Shown here piece after piece: positions 47,915-61,000 of a stretch of DNA of 64,000 bases; the stretch's first letter is position 1, and each line of letters opens with the position of its first letter. Source of the DNA: Siphonodentalium dalli (taxonomy: Eukaryota > Mollusca > Scaphopoda > Gadilida > Siphonodentaliidae); NCBI GenBank assembly GCA_032622095.1, contig CP136061.1, forward strand, positions 5,218,734 through 5,282,733, in the 5' to 3' direction. A program made the position numbers and the translations under genes. The notes under the pieces are model-generated. The model saw only the letters and a program-made list of their open reading frames with translations, was not told the DNA's origin and made no database searches.

Positions 47915-48170
47915 ATACTCAATATACTTAGTTATGTAGTGTGTAGTATTGTACCAGTGAAATTCGTATTGTTACAAATATATATTATCAAGTAAATCTC
48001 ATGTCTATATAAATAAGTAAATGTGTGTGAATTATTTTGAATACATCTTATTTAGCGTGCATTCTGACCTTTTGCTTAATGCCGATTCAAGTTTACATTT
48101 CAGATGCTATAATATGCATCATGACTAATATAAGCACCGTGGCTTATATAGAACGGTTAATATTCATCAT
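47915..48170. repeat. ~240-bp direct duplicate, copy 2
   Basis: Second copy of 46258-46500, 1.66 kb away, leading into a short tandem array. Confidence 0.75.
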
Positions 48171-48375
48171 AACTGATATATGCACGGTGGCTTATTTATA
48201 GAATGGTTATTATTCATCATTACTGATATATATGCAAGGTGTAATTTTTATAATATTCACCATAACCGTAATATACGCACGGTCGCTTATTTATAGAACG
48301 GTTAATATTCATCATAACTGATATATATGCAGTTGGCATATTTATAATCTTCACCGTGGCTTATTTATAGAAATG
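48110..48375. repeat. Degenerate ~45-60-bp tandem repeat
   Basis: GCACGGTGGCTTATTTATAG with GTTAATATTCATCATAACTG recurs about five times. A lone relative lies at 46481. Confidence 0.7.
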
Positions 48376-48392
48376 TTAATCTTTGTTCAAAA

Positions 48393-48675
48393 TATGTGAA
48401 CAAACCCCCCCCCCCTACCCCGACTGAGGACATATGTGAACAAACCCCCCCACCCCCTATCCCGACTGAGGATATATCCTACAACCCCCCCCACCCCCTA
48501 TCCCGACTGAGGATATATCCTACAAACCCCCTTATCCCGACTGAGGATATATCCTACAAACCCCCCTATCCCGACTGAGGATATATCCTACAAACCCACC
48601 CCCTACCCCGACTGAGGATATATCCTACAAAGCCCCTCCCCTATCCCGACTGAGGATATATCCTACAAAGTGGAG
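48393..48675. repeat. C-tract minisatellite (~37-52 bp units)
   Basis: About seven units of CCCGACTGAGGATATATCC then TACAAA and a run of 4-10 C. The minus strand therefore has regularly spaced G-runs with G-quadruplex potential. Confidence 0.9.
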
Positions 48676-48698
48676 GATATTCCACCGCACTGTCATAA

Positions 48699-48752
48699 CA
48701 TCGTCGCCCACAGTTACATCGTCGCCCACAGTTACATCGTCGCCCACAGTTT
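48699..48752. repeat. 18-bp tandem repeat x3
   Basis: ACATCGTCGCCCACAGTT repeated three times exactly. Confidence 0.95.
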
Positions 48753-49004
48753 TGAACTCTAACTATGTCCGTTATTTTTGTTTTTCTCGCCTGTACGAAA
48801 TAATGGCCATGTCTACAATTTATACCACAAAGATACCAATTACTAGAATAATGTATATTATAAACATGACGGTGGGGGGATTTCATACATGTAATATGTA
48901 TATGGATGGTGTCGATGTATGTTGAGAAAAATTCAGCCCAAATTCAATTAAGTGGTATGACATCTCCGAAAAGTACATAAACCTTCCCCACTCGTCACAT
49001 CAGA

Positions 49005-51420
49005 AAATGACCGGAATTACCAAAAACGCGTTCATTGCCAACTCAGACAAACATTTTGGGTCGAACAGTTTTGGCTCGAGCTTGAAGGAGTTGGTCAAAA
49101 AGTGGTCCGAACACTGCTCGGGTCGATACACATTGTGTTTTGATGGAATTTACTCTGGGATTGCACTCAGCAATGTGGGACGAACTATTAGGCCAAATAT
49201 GTTTTGGGTCGAAACTGAAAAAAATGGTCGAAAAAAAATGGGAAATTGACGGAACCTAAGCGGCGGTAAAAATGTCGAGTTTGAAAATGTGGATTGAAAA
49301 GTATTTGGAGTCTTCTTGGCCCGGAAGATATCAGAAAATGACCGTAATGTTTGGCCGACGTGGCTATCACCGATTCTGGAGATATACCTGTAATTTCCTG
49401 ACATTCCCTATTTTCTACCCATTTGTTCAGTTTCAACCCAAACATTTTTCGTTCCACATCACTGAGTATGTTCCCAGAGTCATTTCTCCCAAATGCCAAT
49501 GTTTTTTTCGAGCCGAGCAGCGCTCAAACCAAATTTTGACCCACTTGTATAAACTTGACCCAACTTTTTGCTGGCTCAAATTGTTTGGCTGTGAACGACT
49601 TTGGCGTCATCCCGGTCATTTTTCATCAATTTCCATATATTCGACTTTTTTCAGTTTAGATCCACACAATGTTGGACCCATTTTTCGTTCCACGTCACTG
49701 AATACAATCTCAGAATCATGCCAGCTTTCGGCACTTTTCTATCCACTTTTTCAAGCTACCCCCAAATTCTTTTCAGAATAAAATGTTTGGTCGAGGTTAC
49801 TACGGACGATTCTGGAGATATCCCGGTCAATTTCCCGATTGTTCCTACTTTCGACCGAAATCTTTTCGGCACAATGTTTCACTGAGTACGTTCACAGAGT
49901 CATTTCCACCAAATGTTATAGTGTTTCGATCCGAGCAACACCCGGACAACTTTTCGACCTACATTTTGAAATCGACCCAACTTTTTGTCAGCCCAAAATG
50001 TTTAGCCGAGGTGGCTACGAATAATTCTGGAGTCAACCCGCTCATTTTCCATATTTTCGACCCAATTTTTCAGTTTCGACCAAAACATTGTACTGCCCAA
50101 TTTATCGTCTCACACCAATGAGTATGTTCCCAGAGTCATTTCCCCAAATGCCAATGTTTTTCGACCGAGCAGCGTTCGGACCACTTTTCGACCGTGTTTT
50201 TCAAGCTTCGACCCAAACAATTTTCTGGCCAAAATGTTTGGCCGAGGTGGTTTTCAACGAATTTGGGGTCATCCCAGTCAATGTTTTAATATGTTTTGAC
50301 CCAAGCAGCACGTGTACCACTTTTTGACCCGCTATTTAAGACTCGACCCAAAGTCCGCCCAAAATGTTTGGTCGAGGTTGGTATGAACGATTCTAGAGTT
50401 ATCCCGGTCAATTTCCCGATTTTCCCGATTATACTTTCTACGCATTTTCATCCGCCTAATGTTTCGCCAAACATCACTCATTACCAAATGCCAATGTTTT
50501 TCGACCGACCACTTTTCGACGCAAGTTTTTAAACTCGACCCAACTTTTTGTCTGCCCAAAATATTTGGGCGCGGTGGTTACGCTATGAATGATGCTGGAG
50601 TCAACCCGGTCATTTTCCCGACTTTTCCTTTTCTCGACCCATTTTTTCAGTTTCGGCCCAAACATGTTTTGGCCCAACTGTTTATCCCACACCAATGAGT
50701 ATGTTCCCAGAGCCATTTCCCACAAATCCCAATGTTTTTCAATCCGAGCAGTGTCGAAACACCTTTCGACCCAATTTCAGGTTCATCAAAACAATTTTCG
50801 GGCCAATATGTTTGGCCGAGGTGGCTGTGAACGAATTTGGGGTAAATCCTGGTATATCCGGTCATTCTTTTTTATATTTTTCGGCCAGAGCAGCACTCGG
50901 ACCACTTTTTTACCAGCTTATTTAGACGCGACCCAACTTTTTCTCGGCCCAAAATGTTTGGCCAATGTTGCTATGAACGATTCTAGAGTTATCCGGTCGG
51001 TTTCCCGATTTTCCATACTTTCGACCAAATTTGTATCGTCCCAATCTTTGGTCAAGCATCATTGAGTACGTTTTCAGAGTCATTTCCACCAAGTGCCTAT
51101 GTTTTTCGACCCGAGGAGCGCTCGGACCACATTTCGACCCATGTGTTCAAACTCGACCCAACTTTTTGTCAGCCCAAAAGGTTTGGTCGAGGTGGTCATG
51201 AAAGGTTCTGGAGTCAACGCGGTCATGTTCCCGACTTTCCCATTTTTTCAGTTTCGACCCAAACATTTTTCTGCCCAATTTGTCCCAATGTTTTTCGAAC
51301 CTAGCAGCGTTCGGACCACTTTTCGACCAACTTTTTCGAGCTCGACCCAAGTAATTTTCGGGCCGAGGTGGCTATGGAAGATTTTGGGGTCATTCTGATC
51401 ATGTTCTGATATATGACGAA
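49005..51420. repeat. Higher-order satellite array with inverted left edge
   Basis: Related ~195-bp subunits fall into three types by their text after AAAATGTTTGG: A (GATTCT-GAG-TATCCCGGTC; 49349, 49780, 50359, 50950), B (TTCTGGAGTCAACCCG; 49996, 50557, 51176) and C (GAATTTGGGGTCATCC type; 49589, 50229, 50805, 51362). The A-B-C trimer repeats every ~560-620 bp. The left ~300 bp (49005-49300) is in reverse orientation (TTTTGGGTCGAAACTGAAAA). Many short ORFs arise by chance; none looks real. Confidence 0.85.
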
Positions 51421-51537
51421 TAAGGACTAAGGAATAAGGAATACAATTCATGTTGCTAGTACATAATCGATTCTTTCTGATTAATAATCAACATTATCAT
51501 GACATTGTGACTGGTAACCTAAATTTTAGCCTTCTAT

Positions 51538-51654
51538 GTGATAATTCGTGTTCCAATCTTATGAAATTTATGAAATGAGTCTTATTTTGTGGAGTATTTG
51601 GAAAATTCGAGACGAGTTTCAAAACAAATTTCGTGTGAGAGGAACACGAATGTC
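51538..51654. repeat. Foldback element, AAACTCGTCT family
   Basis: TTCGTGTTCC...TGAAATTTATGAAATGAGTC pairs with GACGAGTTTCAAAACAAATT...GGAACACGAA around GGAGTATTTGG. Related to 46003-46108. Confidence 0.65.
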
Positions 51655-52574
51655 ATATCCTGTTTATTTCTCCATTGTCCAAATGTTACCTCAAATTGTC
51701 CAACTGTTGGACATGTCAAACCTGGCATGCGCCTAATGCTGGACAAATTTCCACTAATATCAATTTCAGAATTATAACTAAATATCTAATAAATATGGTA
51801 CTGTTGGTCTAAAAACAACAAATTCCCCATCACCTATTGGTTGGAAAATCAATCAATGACAACAATTATATCCTATATGTGGTGTATAACTTCCAACAAT
51901 TGTGTATCAGGCAGAAGATTTCTAACTGTTGAACAATTTGACGAAGTCGGGAGGGTGTCTGCACAACCACATGCAACCGCACACCCCTTGTCGCCACGTC
52001 CCTGGCTACACCAATAACAATTCACAAAGTCGCTAACTAGTTGGAAATATTTGATTTTATTATTCTATTTGTCTTTATTGTTTAATAAACTATTTTGCAA
52101 AACATGTTTTAATGTATACTTGTCCAGCATCTCGAAGCAGTATATGAACGATATAATTGTAAGTCGATTTAGCGTTCACTTCAAGTGTCTGTTCCGTGCC
52201 GAGCGTGGCATATCCCCGACGCCCAGTTCAGAGAGTGAGTAATATTAAACATTGTTTTTTTCTGAAAGGATGGTCAGTCACTCTTAAGAAATCAATTGAT
52301 AAAACACAGTGTATCCTTTCGCTCATTTTTATTATCACTATAAGATATCGATCCAAAGATATTCAAATCCATATGCTGATCCCGGTGTATATACTTGAAT
52401 AGCAATGCTGGATGTGAAGCAGATAAGGATAATTTTCCTATTTTCAATACGGGAATAACTCTGACAAAATACATGAGAAAACATGTCAGTATCCTTCAAT
52501 CAATCCTTGTCCAGTATAACTCCAAACGGATACAAGTCATTGCTTCTGGAGAAACTGTGCAAACTGCAAGTACA

Positions 52575-53340
52575 AAGTGAACAGTCCAATAAGGGCTATA
52601 ACTCTGTGAACAATGAATGGACGAACCCTGTAGTAAATGGGCACCATTTCCCCATAAACATGCCAAAGCAGTAATGTTCGTACGGACACAAAGTTTCGAA
52701 ATTTCAAAGTAAAATAAGGGTCGTAACTCTGGTATAAATGAATGTACGAAACCCGTAGTATGTGGGTATCCTTTAACCCAAGCTTCGCGATGATATATGC
52801 CCGAGTTACAAGCTGATGTTCGTACCGCGATAAACTCTATAAAATTTCAAGTAAAACAGGGGTCGCAACTCTGGTGAAATTGACTGAAAGAAACCTGTAG
52901 TATGTGGGTATACTTTCCCCAGAGCCGCACTGTCACTGTACCAAAAGCATAACTGAATTAGACGATCCTTGCCCAAGGACCGTAACTGACGGAAATGAAT
53001 GGATAATACCCGTAGTATGTGGGTATTATTTTTACACAAGATATATAATACCAAAGCACAACAAAATCCGATAATCCATACCCGAGTTACAAGCTGAAAC
53101 GTTAGAACGGACATAAAATTCACAAATTTCCAATTCAAAAATTACTCTTGTAAACATGAGTTACGGATCTCGTAGTATGTGGCTATCCTTTTGACCAAAC
53201 TGCGATCACCATACCAAAGGGCAACGATAGCCGATATTCAACACCCGAGATACAAGGTGTTATGTTGATATGTTCGTATGGACGGACGTCCCATCATACA
53301 GACGACTCGACGGACGGACGTTTCTACCCACCGAGGGTAC
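52575..53340. repeat. ~150-bp degenerate tandem array
   Basis: GGGTCGTAACTCTGG-like boxes and CCGTAGTATGTGGGTAT boxes recur four to five times, ending in a GACGGACGG tract (53279-53325). Same style as the tandem elements at 1-4.6 kb and 8.4 kb. Confidence 0.75.
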
Positions 53341-53349
53341 CTTATGTGT

Positions 53350-56300
53350 TTTTTTCTTTCTGTAGTTAATTTCTTATGTGGTTAATTCGTTACTAAGTGG
53401 TTATAATTTTGAGTTCAAAGTGGGTATAAGTGAAACTTGAGACAAATATGTGAGAGGATATCCTAAGTGGTACAGTGCAAATGTGACCATATCTTGAGTG
53501 GTTATTGACTTCCAACAACATAGTATTGCTAAGGCTAAAGGCTTGATGCTTGATGCTCACGTGCACCGCGCTTTATATTTAGCAATATTATTGCATTTTC
53601 ACCAGAATGTTATTGTCAAAGTCTGAAGCATCGAATAGTTGCAAACGTATGTGCTCAATTTCTGAGTTTATTTTAATAGTTTTAATAGTAATGGTTTTGT
53701 CTGCTCCCTGTAGCAGGAATTCATCAAGTGATATGCATGTCAAATAATGGCCCATGCAGTGGATTGTTTCTTCTCAGTGGTAACCACACAAGAGGGACAT
53801 ACCAAGTCCAAGATCGGCCCATTGTGTACCACACAAGGTAGACACCAAGACCAAATTCTGTCTATTTTGGACAAAATATGGACGGACGACGCGTAGGCTG
53901 TATACACTTTAGGATACATACACACCACTTCTGGAAACATTAGAGGGGTCCATATTAAGTTGTAACCACTTAGCAAAAACTTCCCACTATGGCGCCAATA
54001 CCTCGTTATCGATATTGGTATCGGTATGCATAGTACAAGTCGGGATTAACACTGGAATTAACACGATACAAAGAACGGGGTTCTTTGACATTTTAACTCT
54101 CTAGAATGTGTGTGCTATATTCTCATCAAAAAATGTTTGTTGTTAAACGTGTAAAGAATAATATTCGAAGCAGAGGGTATTCGGCAAGCCGAATAGATTC
54201 TTGACAGAATACCCGATGCTGGGAATATTTTCTGACCATCGAAGTTACATTGGAGCCGACTCGCAAATTGGTCTGGTCAACAGCTCTGTCTAGATTACCC
54301 GATGATACCCCTACAATTCCCCAAGGACATTTATTTTAAACAGCGAAAATCAAGACGATTCAACTATTTAATTCGAATCCGCCAGTTGAGGGACGTATTC
54401 GCCGTTTCGCTGTGGATTCAGCTAGCGTCAGCTATATTTCTGTCTAATTTTATTTGTTGTTTATGGTCTTTTTTTTCTTTCGCGATTAAAAGATACCCCA
54501 TCAAATTGGACACCGACGTACGTTAACATTAAATAAGACATTTTTCCATTTTATCAGGTAAATAAAACATAACAAATAATGACAATCAATGATTGTTGTT
54601 ATACATATGCAGCAGCATGCAATACAACACAAGAACATCCTAAATAATGCTTAAAAATGAGTTTTAAAAGGTAATTGTCGAAAACGCTCTTTAATTTTCA
54701 CCGTTATTTGTCGATGCTAAGCCAAAAACTCTCTTTGTCAAATGTGATTTTTTAGAACACAAAACCTGCAAAACTGCCTCATTCAGAAGTCGACAGCTGC
54801 CCACAAGTGGGTTTAGTTGTTCTTTCTAACTGTTGTCTCGTGTAGAAATCGTATCAATAGAAGTGTTATGGTGTCAAATTGGATGATGTATCTTGAATTT
54901 CCAATTGTTGTTTGATAGACACTATTGCTAGCTTAAATTCTTAGTATCGAACTTTGACTTGTGGTTTATGCACTTTATGCTTTTCATTAGCAGGGGGGTC
55001 CAGACCAATGCTCCGAACAGCAGGAAGTTTCATTTCGCACACCCACTGGAGTTAAAGCTTATTGAAATTACACTTCTTCTATTTCCATTTCCTTTTAGAA
55101 AACTAATGTAATAGTTCTTTGTATTTGATGGAATCATATCGCAGCATTGCTCACTCAAAACTTATCCAGCGTATTAGATATATGGGACTATATTTTTATG
55201 GAGCGGAGTACAATTTCCAGGAGGAAGTGATATGGATTGTTTATAAACTGTCAATAATTTCCATACCAGCAACTCTTTTGCATTCCGCATCATTGTCGTG
55301 TCTATACCATGATTTATCGTGTCTATAACATGATTTATCGTGTCTATACCATGATTTATCGTGTATATACCATGATTTATCGGTTGGTCGGCACCGGTAA
55401 AACTGAATTTTCCATCGAAAACCCACAGATAAACGTCCAAAAAATCACACCAAACAATATGTTTATCCCCTAAATTGCATACGTAGGTCGCACCTGAAGA
55501 CGTCCGGATAGCATCATTTTTTGTCAGAATTTATTTGTCAAAAGTTCACAATTGGCACATTTTGTAAGGCACTCTCCACTTTAGTCAGCAGCAACTTGAC
55601 ACCCTAGAATATCTGCTTTTGTTGGCATCAGTGAATACAGTCTCAAAGTACGATATTTTGTCCTCATGCACCACGCTTTTAGAACAACCAATATAATCTG
55701 TGGTGTCGGATGCTTTGGAAATATAACATAAAGCTTACGCCGACCTTTTTTGGCGTTGGAAACATCATCAGTGAATGCCCACTTTGATTTGTTTCATCGG
55801 AATCAAATTACCCAGAATAGTTGTTATGGAAGAATTATAAGAAATTTTAACAACTATCGTGTCCATATTCGCTTTGATCATTTTGGAGAATATTTAAATA
55901 TTGAGAGCTTTGAATTGTCTCTCTCAATACATACTACATATGTTTGATCTACTGTGGAACAGAGACCGACCATTCGCATGCGACAGCAAGGTGGTCAGCC
56001 CTTCATACACATTTATCAATAATTTTAACATCGGCGATACGGTAATTATCAGATATTACACAATCTAAAGTGTGACCGGCATATGGCGTCATCGATGCAT
56101 CTCGTGTAGCCAGAAACATGCCGAGTAAGGGTCATCATGTCGAGAAATGTGTGATGTATCACAGTCCAGGAATTGGAAACATCCCCGTATCGATTATATT
56201 ATCCAAGATTAGACACACGTACGTGTAACTTGTAACGTGTGTTACTATGGTAATGCTATGAATATGCACTGGGAGGGAAAAGTCATGTGATATCACGACG

Positions 56301-57040
56301 CCAAACTTACACGCTAACAAAGCTTGTAAATAACAATCGGTATAGAGAAGGCGAGACAACTCTATTATGTGTATTGGTGATGTTGTGCTCATCCACACAT
56401 TACTAGTACCATGATAAATTAAACAAGTACGTTGATTTTCCGTACTGTTCTAATTACGACGTACGCGTACAAGAAGTCACATTTGGCTTCAATCAAATTA
56501 AAATCATATTGTGTCGGCAAATCTCTGCCTGTACAGCGCTCATCGGTCATTCGGTTAGCAGATTATTATATTATTCCTCTTTGCTAGACGTTTCGTAAAG
56601 CCAGACATAGACGCACAACTGCTGACCTGGTTGACCGTGTACGTGTAGGAGTCGTGGTCACGTGAGTCATATGACATTCGTTGATATATATTCTTTATTG
56701 CCTCCTTTTGAGGAGAGAGGTAATTTGTACATGGTTATTTACAAATACATTGACATAAATCAATAGTTCAAATCACATGCACATGCACTCAATGTATCAA
56801 TATAGACACGTGACGATATACTGATCACATGCGAATGATTGTATATATATATAGTACTCGTAATATGGACTATTTAGAAAACAAATTATACATAAAATGG
56901 ATACGCAAAACGAAGTCACATATATCACACCCGTGTGATCGATGATGGTCACCACTAAGGAATATCTCACATGATAGGTTGTAATGACAATATTCGTCTG
57001 GCTATTGTCCAAAACGATCAGAAACGGCATGGGAAAATAT
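53350..57040. other. No gene recognised
   Basis: Apart from the 21-bp repeat at 55297-55382 nothing stands out. A 74-codon frame at 54302-54526 has a hydrophobic segment but no splice or homology support. Confidence 0.45.
55297..55382. repeat. 21-bp tandem repeat, ~4 units
   Basis: GTGTCTATACCATGATTTATC repeated about four times with one or two changes. Confidence 0.9.
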
Positions 57041-57050
57041 GTATACATAC

Positions 57051-57160
57051 CCCACACCGATTGGCACATTTCCTCGAACATAACGCAGCATTGAAATTAT
57101 GTGGACAAGCTGCAATGGTGGTAGGGTCTTCCTCCCCAGCTAGTATACAGGACTCACACA
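57051..57160 (-). CDS. Candidate cysteine-rich exon
   Basis: On the minus strand a 110-bp open segment lies between an acceptor (ATTCTTGCAG) and a donor (GTATGT). Reading from phase 1 it gives 36 codons with seven cysteines: CESC near the start, then ACPHNF, then LCSRKCANRCG. The C-x3-C-x3-C tail resembles the end of ShK-like or other small disulfide modules, but I do not recognise it with certainty. A diverged copy at about 57880-57995 has lost the acceptor and several cysteines. No neighbouring exon of the same gene is visible, and ending in phase 0 after entering in phase 1 makes it non-symmetric. It could be a relic exon. Confidence 0.3.
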
Positions 57161-57604
57161 CTGCAAGAATATGACATTTATATATAGTTACCGACCTTTT
57201 TTCAAACTCCTATCCCACCCCGATGAAAAATTGCCCAGAGATTGTCGAAAAGATCGAGTGATCTCCTTCTCCCAACGATTGGATATCTGAACACATACAA
57301 TCGTCATGTATGACAAACTTGATGGGGTAGAGTCCGCGAGCTTTAGTACTGTGCGTGGGGTGCCCGGGTGTCTTTACTATTTATGTGGGTGCTGACCGAG
57401 CCCTCAGAACGGTGCCCATGTTATGAGGTTAAATGCTGTTAGTTATTTTAGTTTAACCCGAGTGGCGTTGCAAACAATAATTCTGAATATTTGAGATTAT
57501 GATCTATGGCCATACTATGTTCCTTTATTAAACAAAATTAGTTGCTCTGCCAATGGTACATCACTATACAAGCACAGTGTTTTGTGTATGTTTATTATAT
57601 TTGA

Positions 57605-57995
57605 ATGTTGTTACGATTGTTCGCTCCCGCCAATTCTCCTCTTGGCACGGGCACAGATCGAGGCATGTATTGACAAGTTGATGACGAAGAGTGATGCTGA
57701 TTGATTCCATGGATGCCCATGAGACCGTTCCAAGCCTGAGGGCGGCCCTTTTCATGGCCTACAAATTGCATTAAGAGAGCTGTTGCATTTGCTATATGTG
57801 TTGTTACGATTTTTCTCTCCCGCCCATCCTCCTCTGGGCACGGGCACAGGTGGAAGCATATATTGACAAGATGAATACCCACCCCGATTGGCACACTTCG
57901 TCGAACAAAACACTACATTGAAATTATGTGGCAAGCTGGTGGTAGGATCATCTCCCTCGAGAGTAGCCAGGTCTCACAAAATGCAATACAATGAC
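57605..57995 (-). pseudogene. Decayed duplicate of the cysteine-rich exon plus an ~80-bp duplicated segment
   Basis: 57880-57995 is similar to the candidate exon at 57051-57160 (shared PHNFN and KCAN stretches on the minus strand) but has fewer cysteines and no clean acceptor. Immediately beside it, a segment with GGGCACGGGCACAG near 57836-57849 repeats as GGCACGGGCACAG near 57642, about 195 bp away; each copy spans ~80 bp. These look like local duplications of a former exon region. Confidence 0.3.
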
Positions 57996-58009
57996 ATTCA
58001 GTCTCTCTA

Positions 58010-61000
58010 TGAACTCGCGCACCTTTTCGGTTTTATTCACAATTGATCTTGTGTTAAGGGTAGCGAGTTTATATTTTATTGATAGAATTGTCGGTGGAAA
58101 TTGATATTAAATTGTCTTTATTTCCACACTTCTGTCCTCGCTCATTATTGTCAACTGATCGTTAATTCACGCAGCGTTGGCCTTGTCAGTACTGTGTCTG
58201 TATCAAACGCACAGAGACTTTCACAAGTGGATAAACGCACCTGAGAAATTCACAATAGCTTTGATGTTAACCACTAGAGACTATGGGACAATATCAGCAC
58301 TGTCGTGGGTTGAACCCACGCAGTAACGGGCGATCACATTCTGATAAAGATGAATATCATATCAATTCTACACATACCGCATCAAGCTGTTATTGTATAA
58401 CACTAACAATGCTGTCACTTTTTCACTACAACTACTGTATTACACGGACCGATGCATCAATTTTCATTGAAACATTAATGAATTTCCAGGACTTTGAAAA
58501 CCTTGTCTCTAAGTCATAACCTAGGTATGACGGAGTCTGATATTGTCATGAAAGTTTCAATCCAAACGATGATACACACACGTACTATGAATAGCATGCA
58601 TCAGCACATAATAACTGGACTATTTCATACCTTACACGTTACCAAAATAAGTATGCCAGTTATGCAAGCTTGCCTCGGACGAAATAATATATTTGCAGAT
58701 ATAATGAATCAATCATTATTCAACACAGACCAAATGCCAAGGACCTAGACTAACCAACCTAAATAAGATATTTTAGTGAGCTTTTCAACGATGTGTATCC
58801 TCAATTCGATCACTGTACAATTTCACGTGTAATGTGTTTGTCCACCAATTGGGATTTCGACCACGCCTTGTTTCCTAAAACAGTGGAACCTTAGTTCGTA
58901 ATGCTATGAATCTGAAGCGTACTTCAGTAAGTATTTGTCCGTACATCTACGTGACCTACACCTATCATATAAATGGAAATGTCTGCGAGAGTATGTTATT
59001 GGCCATTTAATTATGTGTTGGTCGAATGTAATATTTGCGGCATGACTTAAATCAACGAAATATGAAAATACAATCTACTGTTTATTTCACGGTATATTAC
59101 TGGCAACTGTACTGCCGATATGAAAGGCACATACATGTATCATGCTCATTCATATACATGGGTACATATACATTTGTGTCTGCAGGTCTGGCCACATATG
59201 ATTATGTATATTTATTCAGACAGTTGTTTCTGGTTTCATTCATAAGTTGTAGACTTATATCAAAGAAAAGCCAATAAGTGAAACAAGGGTACTATAATGC
59301 ATTGTTTCCCGTCTGATTGATATAGCTCTGAGAGCTATACTCGTAGAGCAGGCTGCGTTTGTGTTATTGCTGCGGGCAATAATGGCGGGGTTAATGACCG
59401 ATGCTGGAAACGCCATGGAAGATGGTGCATCGAAACCACAAAAGACAGTTATGTGCGTGACTTATTAGGGTCCAGATCGGAAGTGTTTATAAAACTGGTG
59501 CTATAAGAAATCATGTCATTCTACATATAGCGACACAACATGGCAAGTTGTGTTTTCTTCTGTGCTGTTGGACAGGACTATACATAGTCTTAATTATTGA
59601 CACGAGAACCAGCATCTCACCCTGCAGAAAGCCTCTGTTTTCCGCCACAAAATATATAATATAATCAGAATGGCTTTTTTCTGGCCAGTGGGGACGCCAT
59701 CGTTACTGGGACTGTGCGTATGCTTAAAGATGAATTATCTCTTTAAATAACAAATTTTAAATAGTTGCGTGGGTATCAAATAATAGATATGAACTGAAGA
59801 CCTATTTCCGGAAAAGCTTCTATCAATTAATATTGATTTTATTTCGAATATTAAATCGGGCCCATTTATGTTACTATTTTTAGAACCGACTATTCGGATG
59901 AGACAGTATTGCAACATAGAGCACTGGGCTGTTCCTACGGCGACGCAACGAATGTCAAATGTCACAGATTGGTTGTTTGTATTGTTTTCTTCCACAAATA
60001 TAAGCGATAATGAGTATAATTAACGTTTATTTAAAAGGCACAATATAATTTCTGGTCTCTGTTAACAGTAACCACTATTGTTCGTTAGCTTAACAAACAC
60101 ACCCTTTTATACCAGAAAATATTCGAAATAAAATTAATATTAATCGATAGAAGCATTTCCGGACAGGAGTCTTCGATTCAAATCTAATATTTTATACCCC
60201 GGTAACTATATAATACATGTTTACAAAGAGATAATCCACCTTTAACGTGGTCAGGCCTGATATTATGGAATTAGAACCATAACCGGGAGAGTGGCTCGTC
60301 GTGGCTATTTTCAAAACTTAATTGGATGTTTGTTTTTATTTCTATTGGAGGGACGAATGACAAATCAATTATACGTTCTCAATTAGACCAGACATATACG
60401 AGGGCATTTCTTCGCTCTAAGGAAAGGTGTGCAGAATTACGGAAAATATACACACGATTTTAACAATAGAGATGTGCTACCCACTGCGAACAAATTCTGG
60501 TCAATATGACTAACTTAGAGTTAGTCACAAGTATTTGGGGTCACTTTGACTAACTCACTCCTTTCATTGAGACACTATGACTAACTCTAATGTTAGTTAT
60601 AGTGACTAAATTTCACCAAGAATAACTATTTAATTGTAACACTGCCTTGACTTATGCTTAATACTTATTGCGGAATATGCTATGTCCATGTTTTCGTTGT
60701 TCTATTGAATATATACTTGAACGAATGTAATTGGATGATATAATGGCATATATATCAGAACATCCCTTCCACATCAATTGTCACATTATTAGGATAAAGG
60801 GTTCTTATGCCATGACACCACGTACTCGGGCAAATCAATCAGTGAAACAGAGCTATACCACAAACTAGTGTTATACCTCCCAATAGACCAGTACAGGAAA
60901 CTGTGTTTAAGGGAATGAATTGCACGTTTGTCCTGCTTTCAATTCGGTCTGTGATTCTGGATGCTATATCATCTGGTTGAATATTGAAATTAGTTGCATA

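Noticed and set aside
40207-48752. CRISPR-like arrays of regularly spaced repeats
   Set aside because: Repeats directly abut or grade into one another without unique spacers, no cas genes exist, and the context is a eukaryotic genome.
49005-51420. Many 60-170-codon open frames on both strands with recurring Phe/Pro-rich text
   Set aside because: They are readings of the higher-order satellite; similar peptides appear in all frames and orientations and match the repeat units.
54302-54526. 74-codon ORF with a hydrophobic stretch as a small membrane protein
   Set aside because: A single hydrophobic patch in AT-rich DNA is expected by chance; no supporting signal.
58290-58340. Possible tRNA gene at the GTGGGTTGAACCCAC palindrome
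   Set aside because: Only a T-arm-like palindrome is present; no acceptor stem or correctly placed D-arm and anticodon arm could be found on either strand.
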